Below are positions 43,607-55,103 of a stretch of 64,000 nt of DNA, piece after piece. A program made the position numbers and the translations under genes. Under the pieces are notes generated by a model that searched no databases, was not told the DNA's origin, and worked only from the letters and a program-made list of their open reading frames with translations. Origin of the DNA: Adiantum capillus-veneris (taxonomy: Eukaryota > Streptophyta > Polypodiopsida > Polypodiales > Pteridaceae); NCBI GenBank assembly GCA_014529385.2, contig CM043942.1, positions 6,819,001-6,883,000 of the forward strand, written 5' to 3'. Positions within the stretch are counted from its first letter, which is position 1, and every line of letters starts with the position of its first letter.

Positions 43607-43804
43607 TGTATGTAAAATAAGAGATGAGAGTCAATTTTCTTAAACCTGTTCACTTCGAAAATGCTGTTGCATAAATGCCTTCCATAACTCTAACAAATTC
43701 TGTCTTTACATCAATGCGTAGAGGGCTTTGTGCTCTTCGATTGAGGCTATAGATCACCCAAATTGAAGTTCGGATAAGGAAGTTATGATCAAAAGAGTGA
43801 CCTA

Positions 43805-43827
43805 CGTAGAGCAATGGGGGAATACAC

Positions 43828-43828
<1 letters not shown>
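43805..43828. repeat. right target-site duplication of LINE F
   Basis: Matches 19126-19149 at 23 of 24 positions and runs into (GA)n at 43829-43886. The LINE 5' end is therefore at about 43804. Confidence 0.8.

Positions 43829-43886
<58 letters not shown>
43829..43886. repeat. (GA)n microsatellite at the LINE F target
   Basis: About 29 GA units directly after the duplication; its TC strand is the same dinucleotide as the tail of LINE F. Confidence 0.93.
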
Positions 43887-43888
<2 letters not shown>

Positions 43889-43998
43889 TATTAAATCAAT
43901 CAACTGGCAATGAATTAGTGATTTACAATGGAGGCAAGGTGTAGCTTATATACTAGCTTGGGTGCCCTTAACATTACTCCCTTAGTAATTTTCCCTTT

Positions 43999-44620
43999 CA
44001 AGATCTTGAGCACGGGATGGATGCATAACATAAAGAAGTGGTTTGGGAGAGGGGATGCATTACACTTGCTACATGATGCCTCAATTGACTCCCAAGTGAA
44101 TGAAGCTTTTCTACAACGCCAATGTATTACAAATAAAGAGAAATATGGTGGGTCACGCTTCATACATTACACCTTGCCCCCAACTACAAAACCATGTTCT
44201 TCGTTGAAAGAGGAAATCGTACTCACCCTTACATGCTTGAACCTATCCCCCTGTCATTGATACACACTATCGCAACCATTCTCCTTAGCTCCCACTCCCT
44301 TCAATGTGAGACATGGCATTGGGGCAACGGAGAAGAGTCAAATCGATTGTGCGCATTATGCTCACTGCAAGATAGAGAGTCTAAGTATCACACACTACTA
44401 GAGTGCTCAGCTTTTGATCACATCGGAACTTGCTTCCCTCACATTTTTAGGCATGATTTAGACCTACACACTTTCCTCTCCGAGTCACAGTGGGGGCTCT
44501 CCATTGTGACTCTCATCACCATAATTTTGGAGCATCGAGAGTCACTCATCAGCCATACACATACTACATCACATGTAACTTTGATCCCATAGGTCATATT
44601 TGACCTTCGAGAAAGATAAG

Positions 44621-44624
<4 letters not shown>
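43999..44624 (+). pseudogene. LINE 3' fragment (ORF2 C-terminus), 5'-truncated
   Basis: Plus-strand copy of the LINE F 3' end, starting at AAGATCTTGAGCACGGGATGG. It reads HLLHDASIDSQVNEAFLQRQ, then in another frame a Cys/His finger CALCSLQDRESKYHTLLECSA, seen at the C-terminus of many LINE ORF2 proteins. Ends ...gaaagataagaaaa and passes into (TC)n. Confidence 0.82.

Positions 44625-44664
<40 letters not shown>
44625..44664 (+). repeat. (TC)n tail of the LINE 3' fragment
   Basis: About 20 TC units, third example of a dinucleotide tail on this LINE family in the window. Confidence 0.88.
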
Positions 44665-44668
<4 letters not shown>

Positions 44669-45205
44669 AAAAGGGGTTGTATTCTGTGTACAAAAGAGAC
44701 GTTTGGAGATGCTCAAAGTCCTATTACACAAAGGAAGTACAAAGAGAGGTAATAATGTGTAGCTATGTAAACATCGAGGTGGTTTGTACGATGAGTGTAA
44801 AATGAACCGTTGGGGAGGTGCATAATGCCATGTGATGTGGGCATGATCCCAAGTAAAACAAAACAACGACCTCACCCCTTTCTTTTCTCTTACTTAAAAA
44901 TTTGACAACAAAGCACAATTACATTGGATTACTATATCATTTTTACCTTTTAAGATGATATTTGTGCCATTCTATTGCGAGGTGTTAGACACTAACAATT
45001 GGAGACTCTCCAAATTTATTAAGACCACTCCATAGACACCATGGGAGCGAAAGACCTTGAAGTTTCAATGGCCAAGGCTTCCATACTTGGCAAACAAAAA
45101 TGAGGGGGTGCTTAAGTTTAAAAAATATATTTGGCCCTTAGTGTAGACATTCCTAAGCAAGCAATGCAAGTTAGAATCTACCAAAAAAAAAAAGCATCTT
45201 TATCC
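44665..45205. other. unassigned stretch
   Basis: AT-rich DNA without a recognisable gene or repeat partner in the window. Confidence 0.4.
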
Positions 45206-45830
45206 ACCAATTCTTCCCAATTAGCTGCATAGGATGAGCATACTTTATGCAAATCATCACGGCATCACACCAACTATGTCCTCTTTGTAGATGAGTGTAC
45301 TAGTGCATATGAGACCTCAAAATTTTTTGAAAAAAATTTTAGAGCTAAAACTCAAAAGAGAAAAGTAATTCTGCAAATTATCCATCAAGGGTGATCGAAA
45401 CATTGCTAGCCTTATCAATAGGCTCAAAAGCATTGTCACTCAACTTACTTACAAAAAATGTGATGTAGCAAAAGATGATATGTGTGTTGTACTTCTAAGA
45501 GCTCTAACTATTCAGTATGATCACAAAGTCACTATACTTGAAGACAAAGAACATGCACCTGATTTGAAAAGTACAGTCAACTCACTACAAGAAAAATAAA
45601 GAACATAATCCACAAGAAAGGGAGGGGTTTACCTATTGTCATCATCCAAAACAAAGTGTCACATCTGTGGAGAGCTGGTACATAACAAATGCACCCATTG
45701 TGGAATGACAGGTCGCCCACTTGCTAGATATTTCGACAAAAACCAACCAAAGAGAAAGACAATCATCAACAACAACAAACACACAAAGATTCAAGTGACT
45801 ATTGCAAAAGGATAAGATTAAGAAGATCAA
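45206..45830 (+). pseudogene. copia gag (UBN2-type) fragment, copy 2, with zinc knuckle
   Basis: Homologous to 16013-16456 and longer at the 3' side, where it reads KCHICGELVHNKCTHCGMTG, a Cys-rich knuckle region. Frame changes make it a pseudogene. Near-identical start in both copies (see copy 1). Confidence 0.6.
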
Positions 45831-46240
45831 GGGATCACCTATTTTTCTTCCTTTTATATCAACTCTTACATTTTCTAGAGTACATTAATATCCTATATCT
45901 CTCTCTTTTGTATCATTTTGAAGATATCCCTCAAAGCGCTTAGTCTCAGCCATAACCATTGTTTTGAGAGGAGGGTTTTGTGAGTCCTCTACCTCTCTTT
46001 TGTATCAGTTTGGAGATAGCCTTAGGAGTGACTAGTCATGATTATCGATTTGAGGAAAGGGTTTCATGAGTCATTATAACAACTATAACTATGAGCCATT
46101 TTAAACACTTATGAGAAAATTTTAACATAGAAATTATATGTATGAGCCATCTTTGACATGACAACCTATAAGATGAGCCACTTTTGAAGTTTGAGTTTCT
46201 CTTTTACGCGTTGTCATAATATAAACCCTAAGGAATGATT
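45831..46240. other. unassigned stretch
   Basis: AT-rich; a phrase with cctctcttttgtatcattttg occurs twice (about 45900 and 45990). No gene. Confidence 0.4.
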
Positions 46241-46539
46241 TGTTGGGATGGGCTTTGGCTTATGAATATATTCTTACGATATTTTGTAAGATATATAGTA
46301 ATCCAATGTAATTGTGCTTTGTTGGGATGGGCTTTGGCTTATGAATATATTCTTACAACATATAATCTTACATATAACTTATTTATTTTACGTATTTATT
46401 TTACTTATTTGACATGATTCTACGAAAAGCAACTCCCTAAGGAGGGTTATTTATGGAGCCCGAAGTAGTATATAAGAAGCACCCAACCCCCATTGTATTA
46501 TCATCTAATTCATTTCCCAATTGGTTGGTTCAGCCGAAT

Positions 46540-46581
<42 letters not shown>

Positions 46582-48200
46582 GCTTACACATAGTCGAGTA
46601 TCAGAGCGCACGGATCCTTTCTCCTGAGAGCAACTGCACACATTCAAGAAAAAAAGAGCATGAAGCAGATAAACTGGGGCATCCAAAGGTGGCAAGGACT
46701 GCTCCATCGCTGCCCTGAAGGAGAGGGGTTGTTCTTCCTTCTAGCGTTTCTGAGAGCGATGCTTAGCCTCCACCGACGGTATTTTGAAACGCTAAGAAGT
46801 GTTCCTTCCTACGTTTCTTGCCTTAGGCATTGCGTTTTGATATGCACTCAACAATGCTACTCGACTTCGTCGGCTACAGGCAGCATTTTGAAACGGCAGT
46901 GCAGCAAGGCAACTCGGTGGAGCTTGAACAGTATGCAACGATGCATCTTGAGATGCGGCTTGGAAGTGTTCACGCTATTGCATTTTGACATGCAGGGGAC
47001 AGGACCTGCACTAACTAGCGATCACCTACAACCTTTTAGAATGCCAGGTGGCTGGTGGACCCCATTGGCAACCTTTCTTGCAATTAAGGGTGGATCTCTC
47101 TCAAGTAGCGTTTTGAAACGCTGGTTAATCCAATCTGTAAATCTAGCACCAACTCTTGGCTATGTAAGGCACTCATTTCATCAACACGGTTAATCCATTG
47201 AGCCATTGCGAGCAACAACTTGATTGTGATCACTACTGTGATCCGACTCATGGTATTGATGCATGTGATTCCACTTACGGTGGGCTTATGACAGTGCTAA
47301 TGGTGGATTCATCAAAAAGGAAGGCGGCTTGTAGCTGGAAGCTATCTTAGTATCCCAAGTAAAGGTTCGAGTTTTAGAAAGTGAGAATGGCAAAGGCAAG
47401 CTTGACGAGGGCGGCAATGACAAAGATTTTACCCAGGAAACGAGTATGGCACACGTGGCTGCGCCCAGTGGCCTCGGAGGTAGATTTCTTAGCAGGTGGA
47501 TGCTACCCCAACATGCTTTAGCCATAGAGAGGCTTGTGAGCGGTACAGAGGGGCAAAGGTAGCTCCCTATATATGATTTGGACCCATGTGTTGGAGTTTT
47601 CAAGTTATCGGTGTTTCAACACGTGAGTCAGATTTTAAGGCACATGCATCTAACGAGGAACCAACACATCATACACAAAACACTATGGAAGTCCGCAAAA
47701 TCCATTGTTGGCTTGATTATGGACATAGTGTGTTCCAAAAGTTCATTGTCTACTAGGAAAGTTTGGACATGATGTGTTCATGATTCACGAATTGGGATTT
47801 TTGGACGTAGTGTTGTCTATACTTCAATTTTAAGTGAGGCAACCGATGCTCAAGATGGTAGGCAATCTTTTTAGGTGACAGGCTGGTGGTAGCAAATCCA
47901 AGGTCTATCGAGTAGACAGTTGTTGTTGGGGTGTCCAAGGTAGCTTCTTCATCAATTTGGTCCACTATGAACTGCAGCGAGGGTGCTAAAGTTATAGCAT
48001 CTCAAGTGAATAGTCCATTTTATTTTACTTATTTGACATGATTCTAGGTAGAGCATTCCCAAAGAGGGGTACTTCTAAACCCTAGAGTAGTATATAAGAA
48101 GCACCCATCCCCCTTTGTATTATCATTCAATTCATTGCCCAGTTAGTTGGTTAGCAAAATTTGTCTCTCTTTCTTTGTCTAATGCATTCTCTTGGCTCTA
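46241..48200 (+). mobile_element. small non-autonomous LTR element (partial)
   Basis: The left LTR (about 46241-46593) contains a TATA-like gtatataagaagcaccca and a CT run. It is followed by gtatcagagc, matching the Met-tRNA primer site. The 3' half of the same LTR recurs at about 48010-48200. The 1.4 kb between them has no gag or pol, so this resembles a TRIM/LARD-type element. The first 37 bp of the LTR are duplicated (46241 and 46320). Confidence 0.6.
46744..47124. repeat. array of imperfect palindromes, consensus GCRTTTTGAAACGC
   Basis: Seven occurrences: 46744, 46780, 46832, 46883, 46943, 46980 and 47108. Several keep pairing although bases differ (gcgttttgaaacgc, gcatcttgagatgc, gcattttgacatgc). 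Confidence 0.7.
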
Positions 48201-51200
48201 TGCTTCCGTATCGTCAACTTTGATAGATATGACATGAGATAAAGTAAGATAATCATTCCATGCAAGTACTAGAATCCAAAATCAACTCCTACTTTGAAGA
48301 GCCAACCTCACTTCTTAAGGAGGCTTGGAGGATGCATTTACCATCATCTTCATTTGTACTACACACGAGATGTCCACATCAGTGCTATGAAGAGAGCCCA
48401 CGTACTCATCTTCTCTACTAGTTCAATAATCATCACATTGTCATTTTCATTGTATGTGGGATTATGCTCTGATAGTCATGAATGATCCTTTCCTTTTCCC
48501 TCTTTGACCTATCACGTGATGTAAGAAGTCAAGGTGACTTCCATTTTAGATGATAAGGACCAATTGAGCTCCAACTTGTGACCAGTAATCTTCTCAAAGT
48601 CATTAGAAGGAAATGATTTATGGCATCAAATTAAACCCTCTAGGAAAAATTGTCGTGACTTGAGGCTAGAATGTTTAATGAATATGCATGAAATACGAAC
48701 ACGTTTTTGTTGAATCAGTTACTAAATCTTCACTCAAGCGAGAGGTAAATCATCCTTTCAAATACTATGAATATGCTGATGTGAATGTCATAGTATCCAG
48801 ACTTGAGATCGATCTTATCGCAATCTTTATTAGCAATCTTATAGTATTATTCTCCTTATTAGCAATCTTATATTTATTACATGTTTTATCCCCCACGATG
48901 AGGCCCTTATCTTTGCCTTGTGACTAATCATAGAAGCTAGTGTACCATATGGACATGAAGCTCTTTATTGCCATTGGAAATTTGCAAACACACAATAACC
49001 AACACATCAAATGTAAGCACGTTCAGGCTCCTACTCGTTTAAGGGGCGACTAAAAAAAATTCGGTGAGATTGAAGCATCAAGCTCTTATTTGGTCATGAA
49101 GCTCTTCTTGCAAACTTCAACAAGTCGATCAATATAAGCACATCAATATTTCCTCTTATTTATAAAGCAAGGTTGCCAACAAATTAAGCTGATGTCAAGC
49201 TAATCATCGCTAACTATGTCAATAATATAATTTCTTGGTTTCTGGAAAGAGACTCTGTGGGCTTGCATAAGTGGACCCATAATGGATAGTTTGTTTAATC
49301 CAAAGTAACTCAATAATGAAGATGCAATATTCATACTAACTATTATTGATTGCTGCAAACATCTAAGAGTGGCCTCTACAAAGGCATGCATGTGCAGAAT
49401 TGCAAATTGGAAAAGGATAAACACAAACATCCACCAACTCGAAGTTCACCTCCCATAATAAACTTGTAAAGGTAGAATCTCCTTAAAATCGACCGCAAAG
49501 CAAAATTCCGTAAGATGACAAAGAGGACCATCAAGCAAAAAAATACAAGAAATAGAATTTGAAGAGAACACCATGGCACCAAACGCATCTACACTTAACT
49601 TGGTGTTAAAAATTGTCTTCACTACCAAATGAAAAGCACCTCTGAGTGGGTGTTTATAGCAACAAGCAGTCTTTCAAACACCATTTCTAATTGTTTTACT
49701 TCCATTGCAGAAGATGACACTCTTCCCTGTTAAAATTCCAAGTTTTCTGTCATAGCACGAGCCTATTCTACCTCTAGAAACCACAACCCATACAGGCTCA
49801 GTTCAACACACAGACATTGTTTGTTTTTGCCCTGTATGAATTCATGCTCACACTTATGTCATTGTTTGCTTTTTCACTAGCAATATCTCATGTTCAGTCT
49901 TTGCTCATGTGCAAGCTTTTATTTCATATCCAGCAATTTTACCTTTTACCTCTAAACGCTCACAATTCAAATTCAACATAGAAAACTGTTTGGTTTTCAC
50001 CAGCCTTATCCATGTTCATGTTCAATCTATCCAGGTTGCAAACACTAATGAAAGCTTTATGGATGAACAAGGTTCCAACTCTTCCCTTTCACATGTTATG
50101 AAGAATAAATCAATTACTACTGGTGTAGAAAGCAGTTGGCTTCTTATTCTGGTAACCCTTGTTTTGCCATGCCCTTCAGTTTCATCTCATAGGCATAGTA
50201 TGGCATCACTTTTTCTTTGTAAAAAGAGAGTTCTCGACTCACAAGTAGACATTAAGGCATTGGATACAGGCCTAACAATTCTTACGTCTATTCCCCAACA
50301 TCCTTCTATTGATTGATCAAACACCCAGAGGGTTACAATCATGTCTGCACACAAGGCATTCTGAACAGCTTTTACTCTCTTAATGAAGCTCACAAAAAGC
50401 TAGAATACGCATATAAGGTTTTTACACTCCATTCCTAACAATCCCAGTGATCAGAAGTCTTGCAACATGCAATTACAGTCACCCATAAAATCTCAACTTC
50501 ACTAACAAAAATTTCTGTACAATTTGATCTCCCCTTTGTCTCCAACTTAAAGATGGCATCAGCGAGCGCACTACCGAATTGCCATCCAGAACTCACAAAG
50601 GAGCAAGGCAAATCGCTCTTTAACTGGGATCCTGAGAGACCTTTAGGGCAATAGAGACCAGAGATTCAATGGCTTATAATGTGATGCGTCCACAGAGCCG
50701 AAATTTCTTTTGAGGTGAGCCAAGAAAAGTCTCAAAAACCCAGATGTCCTCCACTGAGATCTGAAATTGTGAACATTGAAAGGGTCAAAGATCTGGCTCA
50801 TTACAACATCAAACCCAAAGGTCTATTAGACCAGCCTCTACAGTCATACATAGCCATAGCCAACCAAATATATCAAGATGAAATTCACAGTTGTACACAT
50901 CATAGCACAGCTCCCTGTCACTTGTGTATATGTTGTTAAGGATTAGACCATGATGCATTATCTTGTTTTCAGGACCAAGACTTCTTGACTGGTGTTTAAA
51001 ACTCCCCACTTCGACTTGTTTTTTATGCTTGTCACTCTCAAACAATCATGTTTAGTTAATTCATCAGTGAAGAGAGTTACATGGCAAGTATTCTTATTTT
51101 TCTCCGCAAATAAAATTATTCTAATGGTTTTTGAGTCTGCCCAATGGTGGGCTGCGTCACCCCTAGCATGAAGGACAACTGCACAAAGTTGGGAAACTCT

Positions 51201-52283
51201 CCCAGAATGAAAGACACCAGATTTACCATGGGTACATCAAATAATGGGAGGGGGGAAAGGCCAGAGGTTTAAATGGCCAATGGAGACCATGCCTTACTAT
51301 AAAGAAAGGTCCTAGCCACCACAAACTAATGAAAGCCTGGCACCCACCCTCAGCCCTTTCAAAGCTGCCCTATATGCTGTCATACAGTCCTCTGAGTTAT
51401 GTATAAGCAACTGAACCCATGTCACTATCACAAAGTGCACTGCTAAGGGGGCCTGCCTCAAGCTAATGGCTAGACTGTCCTGCTCCATCTTATAGCTAAC
51501 TGCTGACCCTCAGCTATCTGACAAAGCTGCTGCCCCCCAAGTGAAGACCATGAATGGGAGGATGGAATCCATCACATGAAGAATCCTGAGCCAAATCTAC
51601 TCTGCCTGAGGGCAGGCGGAATGAGGCTGAGCCTACACAGGATGCCCACACTAAACTGAGGAGCCACCGAAAACCTGTAATCTTGTGAGCCTTAAGACTA
51701 GCCTAGAGAGGTGACCAGATATCAGACAAACTACTGTGGTGTTGCCAGTGCTTCGACACTAGAGTGCCATCCCTTCCTAGATACCAATAACTGCAGCCAG
51801 GTGTAGCTGGGCTATTGTCACTTGCACTAGACAGCTAGTTACAGTTGGTCTTGGATTCAGGCTTGGGCAAACATTCGACTGATGGACCAGGGCCATCTGG
51901 ATTGAAAGCGGGGCACAGAGGAGTGGTAGGGAAGTCGACACCGCTGCCAGCCTACCACCACAGTCCAAATAATTTTAGCAGTGACATATGTTATCTATCC
52001 TTTGTATATATGATCAGGCTGGAATGAGTTGGGAGAGGAGTTTTTGTCTGGAGTCTTGTCCTACACCCAACACTCTCCCTCATAGTAGCCATGAAGTTTC
52101 CAAACATTTCGAAACGGTTTCTCTAGACTATGAAATGCAACTACAGACCATAAACATATAATTGCAGAGCTTACACATAGTACCCATTGGCACACAAACC
52201 CACCATGAAAGTAAAAAGGAATTTTGAAGTTCAAAACTTGGACCAAAGTAATATATAAATCATAACATCCTTTGAAATGAAGT
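48201..52283. other. 4 kb without recognisable genes
   Basis: No gene or element could be assigned. Longest frames: 49909-50316 plus (135 codons, no similarity I can name) and overlapping minus frames at 49376-49628 (containing KLSVDAFGAMVFSSNS and GPLCHLTEFCFA), which could be a decayed exon of an unidentified gene. 51120-52080 is GC-richer and may be part of a long LTR, but no partner is visible. Confidence 0.4.
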
Positions 52284-52845
52284 TGTCATAAACTGATGAC
52301 GTGGTATGCCCAACAAATGAGTTGTGCCAACTTATGGACAACTGCCGAGGGGCCAAAGGGACAACTAGGCAGTAAAAACCGCGTAGAAGATTGCTGACGT
52401 GGCAGCTGTACGGACGCTGCAAATAGCGCTGACTGCCGATGTGGCTGTACAGATTTCCACAGATTGCACTGACAGCGCTGACATGGCACTATACGAATTT
52501 CCACAGGCCGCTCTGACTGCTTTTGGCTGCCGGCTTTTGCTTTTGAGATTACTTGCTTTTGGGTTCTGCTTTCAGCACCCCTTGTAATGTTTATAAGTGA
52601 CCCAAGGGGGCTCACTTCTCAGAGCATCTGGACGTAGAGTCTGAGAGCGAGCACCCGCGGGAGTTGTACTTTGCTCAAAGGTTAATATAAAAGAAATACC
52701 GAAAGGGGCGCCAATCTTTGGGGCCAATCTCTCTCGGCACGGAACTACGCCGGGCCGTGTCGACTCTTGAATTGTGAATTGTTTTCAAGTGAATCTTTAT
52801 TGTGTCGCGACCGAATCTAGACTTGGGGTGTCCAAGTTTGTTACA
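52284..52845 (+). repeat. LTR of chromovirus-like gypsy family J, copy 1 (5' LTR)
   Basis: 562 bp, TGTCATAAACTGATGACGTGG...GTTTGTTACA, followed by a Met-tRNA-like PBS ATGGTATCAAAGC (52846-52858). U3 holds three tandem units around GACGTGGC/GATGTGGC/GACATGGC (from 52393, 52434 and 52478). Confidence 0.85.
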
Positions 52846-52910
52846 ATGGTATCAAAGCACGGCCGATTTCTCTTCTATTGGGAATTCCGATCCCTTTTCT
52901 CGCGACACTT

Positions 52911-53192
52911 ATGGATTCCCAAAAGAATCAATCGACCTCTTCTGCAACCGCTGAGGCGAGAGGAGGCAATACGGCAGATTCAAGCGACTTAGCAGAAGAT
53001 AAGTACGGGCCACCTCGGCCCACACAGTATGAACTCTTGGACATGCAACATCGACAGCAGGTTGAAGAGTGCACAAAGCAGATGCTTCAGTTTGCTAAAG
53101 ATCCCCAATTTGCAAAATTTTTGACCCAGCAATCGATGGCTAAAGTGCATACTCAGTGGCAAAAAGCCACCGTGGGTGTAATTCCAAATTGA
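52911..53192 (+). pseudogene. gypsy J copy 1 gag N-terminus
   Basis: ATG at 52911 (MDSQKNQSTSSATAEARGG). 93 codons with MLQFAKDPQFAKFLTQQSMAKV, a motif also found in copy 2 (LNFAKDLKFAKFLTQTSF). The frame ends at TGA where gag should continue; about 140 bp later the sequence turns into a minus-strand gag of the same family. Confidence 0.72.
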
Positions 53193-53334
53193 GCCACCAA
53201 AAAGAGTTGCCCTTGGCTCCTTCGCCAAAGAAAAAGAGGGCTTCCTGATCTTTTACTTTGCCCTAAAAGCGGCAAAGTTTTGTACTTTTATTGAATTGGT
53301 TTCGTTCCGGCCCCACGCAATCTGGTACAAGTTC

Positions 53335-53715
53335 TGCTTTCATTTGCCTTTTCTGTCATGTTCCTTAGCTGCTTTCGAACTCTCTGACCTTTCATCATCC
53401 TGTTCATTTGGTGCCTTTTTAGGGCACTTCGCGGAGATGTGCCTAGTTTCCCCGCATCCAAAGCACTTCCCCTCTTTGATATAGTTGACCCTCTCTCGAC
53501 GAGTTTTTGTTCTGCGCGTCAAAAAGCTGAGAAATCCGTGCATCAACCACCTCTTCTAATTCTTGCTCAGTTAACATCCTTGGAGTAGGAGGTTTCTTGA
53601 GTACTGGTTTGGGGCGTGGTTCTGTGGTTTGCTGCCACTGTGCATACACCTTGTCGAAGGAGGTCTGGGTCAGAAATTTTGCAAATTTCAGGTCCTTCGC
53701 AAAATTTAACATCAT
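53335..53715 (-). pseudogene. gypsy J copy 2 gag fragment
   Basis: Minus strand: LNFAKDLKFAKFLTQTSFDKV, a Pro/Lys-rich linker, then knuckle CFGCGETRHISAKC near 53450. It is fused directly to LTR sequence at about 53730, so PBS and gag start are deleted. Confidence 0.75.
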
Positions 53716-53739
53716 CTTTCCTGCATCGTCGTGTCACAA

Positions 53740-54309
53740 GACGTGCACTACGTGCCAATAGAAAAGAACAGACTGAACATACTTTTAGCACTTCAATAAC
53801 AACTGAATTGAGAGAGAGAGATGACATGCGACACGAAGTGGCGGAATTCCACCCCAGAGAGTATTGGCCCCAAACCTTGGTGCCCCTTTCAGTATTTCTT
53901 TATATTGTATCAACACAATACAAGCCGGTACTCCTGACTCTGCACCTGCTCCAGGAAGCATGCCAAAGAATGAGCCCTTAGCACATATTTAAAGGCCCTT
54001 GGCCTATGAAAAGCAGTTTACATGAAAAGCCTTGAAACTCAAAAGCTCTTGGTCCAAAAGCAATGCCAAAACGCTGCCAGTGTAATTTACGAAAATCCGT
54101 ACAGCTGCCACGTCATCTACCAATGCAAAACGCGGAAATCCATACAGCCTGCCACGTCATCATGACAGCGCAGTTGTCGAAAATCTGCCACGTCATCAGT
54201 AGCTACGAATTTTTGAAAATTTGTTGCTGCGTCTTCTTCCTCTAGGGTTTAGGCCCCTCCGTTGGTAGCTCCGTTCTTCAGTAGGTCGACACGTCAGCAG
54301 TTTGTTACA
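53740..54309 (-). repeat. LTR of gypsy J family, copy 2
   Basis: Minus strand TGTAACAAACTGCTGACGTGTCG at the right end. U3 has three CCACGTCATC units on the plus strand (54107, 54151, 54189), equivalent to the G-box-like repeats of copy 1. It abuts the gag start of copy 3. Confidence 0.75.
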
Positions 54310-54322
54310 CGTCGATCAATCG

Positions 54323-54454
54323 TCAACGCTCCATCTCTTCAGGCTCCGTCGGAGCAGGTTGAGGCGGGCCGTACTCCTCGTGTGAATCCTCTTTGTGATC
54401 TCTTCCCGCATGTCCATATGCATAGGAAGACGACTGATCTCTGTCTGAATCCAT
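54323..54454 (-). pseudogene. gypsy J copy 3 gag start
   Basis: ATG at 54454 (MDSDRDQSSSYAYGHAGRDH), 43 codons, equivalent to the copy 1 gag start (shared YGPP). Broken off at about 54310. The minus-strand PBS GTGGTATCAGAGGGC lies at 54504-54518. Confidence 0.72.
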
Positions 54455-54518
54455 AAGTGCCGCGTAAAAAGGATCGGATTTCCCGGTAGGAGAGAAATCG
54501 GCCGCCCTCTGATACCAC

Positions 54519-55098
54519 TGTAATAGACTTGACACTTCAAGTCGAGAATCTACCACGACACCACAAGAATTCACTTCAAAACACTTCACAATTCACAATT
54601 GACTCGAGACTGGTCCGCCGGCGGAGTCCGTGCCTAGAGATGTTGGCCCCAAAGACTGGCGCTCCTTTCGGTATTTCTTTGTTGTATTAATCTGCAACTC
54701 ACTCTCATACTCTGCGTCCAGATGCTCTGAGAAGTGGGAAGCCTTCCCACTTATTTATTTATTACAAGGGATGCCAAAAGCAGAGCCCCTAAAAGCTGAA
54801 AACTCAAAAGCTTTCAAAAATAAAGCAATCTCCTCTCTCAACCCTCTTTGGAAATTAAAGCAACTCCCAAAAAGCCCAGCGTAAACATTCTTCAGCCCTT
54901 GCGTAGAATTAAAGCAAGAACTTCCGTACGTTGCTACCACGTCATCGTCCGTATATAGGCTCCGCATTTTGCGCCGCACAGTGCCAACCATGTCAGCATT
55001 CCAACGGGAGTCCGTACACTGCAATTTAGCGGGCTGTTTTCAGCAATAGGGCGGGTGTGTGTGTGTGTACAGGACAACCACATCACCAGTTTGTGACA
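54519..55098 (-). repeat. LTR of gypsy J family, copy 3 (pairs with 62789-63408)
   Basis: 580 bp, minus strand TGTCACAAACTGGTGATGTGG...AGTCTATTACA. It is clearly closer to the LTR at 62789-63408 than to copies 1 and 2. The flank at 55099-55103 is GTATT, the reverse complement of AATAC at 63409-63413. Confidence 0.85.
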
Positions 55099-55103
55099 GT
55101 ATT

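Noticed and set aside
46660-47193. 177-codon plus frame inside the small LTR element
   Set aside because: No domain, no codon pattern and no homologous frame; it passes through the palindrome array and is probably open by chance.
49376-49628. Overlapping minus frames that read like a decayed exon
   Set aside because: No family could be named and the frames do not join cleanly; kept only as a note in the unassigned stretch.
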